DNA of 6,336 nucleotides, from assembly GCA_016780605.1 (NCBI GenBank), contig JADHLS010000320.1:1-6336 (forward strand), read 5' to 3'. Of the stretch, positions 6,097 to 6,336 are shown piece after piece. The number at the start of each line of letters is the position of its first letter. Positions within the stretch are counted from its first letter, which is position 1. The notes under the pieces were generated by a model, which was not told the DNA's origin, searched no databases, and saw only the letters and a program-made list of their open reading frames with translations. This stretch comes from Reyranella sp. (GTDB lineage: Bacteria > Pseudomonadota > Alphaproteobacteria > Reyranellales > Reyranellaceae). A program made the translations under genes and the position numbers.

Positions 6097-6120
6097 GCAT
6101 GTCGTGAGCACGTCATGAGC
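6091..6120 (+). repeat. Three tandem 11-bp units at the GGT/oxidase junction
   Basis: Units TCATGAGCATG (6091-6101), TCGTGAGCACG (6102-6112) and a partial TCATGAGC (6113-6120) repeat with an 11-bp period. Each unit contains an ATGA or GTGA stop/start overlap: the GGT-family TGA with ATG 6093, the TGA of a 4-codon frame with GTG 6104, and the TGA of a second 4-codon frame with ATG 6115, the oxidase start. A slippage triplication of an original ATGA gene junction would explain it. Confidence 0.75.
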
Positions 6121-6336
6121 GCTGGGGCCTATCCCGCGAGCTGGTACGCGGCCACCCGCGACGCTGCACCCGACCGGCCGGCGCTGAACGGCCGGGTGAA
6201 AGCCGATGTCGCAGTGGTGGGCGCAGGCTTCGCCGGCCTGCATACGGCGCGCCTGCTGGCGACGCGCGGGCTGAAGGTCGTGCTGATCGAGCGCCACCGC
6301 ATCGGCTGGGGCGCGTCGGGACGCAACGGCGGCTTC
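6115..6336 (+). CDS. FAD-dependent oxidoreductase (PuuB/DadA-like), 3' end outside window
   Basis: The first 74 residues of a DAO-type flavoprotein are visible; full members are usually about 430 residues. The N-terminus has the YPASWYAAT pattern (6-14) typical of PuuB/OrdL-like amine oxidases. The FAD-binding Rossmann motif follows, DVAVVGAGFAGLHTARLLA (31-49) with GAGFAG at 36-41. Then comes VVLIERHRIGWGASGRNGGF (55-74), with Glu59 placed to bind the ADP ribose of FAD and the GASGRNGG loop usual for this family. Such enzymes oxidise secondary or primary amines or amino acids with O2 or a quinone. The start at 6115 lies 18 bp after the GGT-family stop, with no clear Shine-Dalgarno, so translation is probably coupled. 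PuuB acts on gamma-glutamylputrescine, but the substrate here cannot be told from this fragment. Confidence 0.88.
   Translation, partial: MSAGAYPASWYAATRDAAPDRPALNGRVKADVAVVGAGFAGLHTARLLATRGLKVVLIERHRIGWGASGRNGGF

Noticed and set aside
1..6336. A defence system, prophage or other new multi-gene system
   Set aside because: All seven genes belong to common metabolic or ligand-binding families with uniform GC-rich codon use. I saw no nuclease, toxin, integrase or phage-like gene.

Overview
The window looks like chromosomal DNA from a GC-rich alphaproteobacterium, most likely of the Hyphomicrobiales or Rhodospirillales type. The basis is the strong G/C bias at third codon positions, the gene families present, and an intergenic palindromic element that resembles repeats I remember from Bradyrhizobium-like genomes. 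The exact genus cannot be fixed from the sequence alone. I see no rRNA, tRNA, CRISPR array, transposase or phage gene. Coding density is high, and the only gene-free stretch of note is the 222-bp divergent region 4267-4488.

Layout. (1) 1-2600, plus strand: the 3' part of an FMN-binding glutamate synthase family gene, then 63 bp later a fold-type I PLP aminotransferase. (2) 2609-4266, minus strand: a compact three-gene unit read right to left, with a membrane-anchored SRPBCC protein, a secreted YceI-family lipid-binding protein and a PhnB-like VOC protein. It converges on the aminotransferase with only 8 bp between the stop codons. A good sigma-70-type promoter and an operator-like AT-rich repeat lie just upstream of the SRPBCC gene. 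(3) 4267-4488: the divergent intergenic region, holding that promoter and a 105-bp compound palindrome able to form a four-armed fold. (4) 4489-6336, plus strand: a gamma-glutamyltransferase-family Ntn hydrolase of the non-canonical (YwrD/HpxW-like) kind, followed by the start of an FAD-dependent amine/amino-acid oxidase of the PuuB/DadA type, which runs off the window.

How the genes may work together. The two plus-strand pairs both suggest amino-nitrogen metabolism: glutamate synthase-like with aminotransferase, and amidohydrolase-like with FAD amine oxidase. The minus-strand unit suggests an envelope or small-molecule-binding stress function; such trios occur in many proteobacteria and have no settled role. 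No clearly new multi-gene system is visible. The most unusual things are structural: the compensatory double palindrome directly in front of the GGT-family gene, whose end overlaps that gene's only Shine-Dalgarno-like sequence, and an 11-bp triplication at the GGT/oxidase junction that produces three successive stop/start overlaps.
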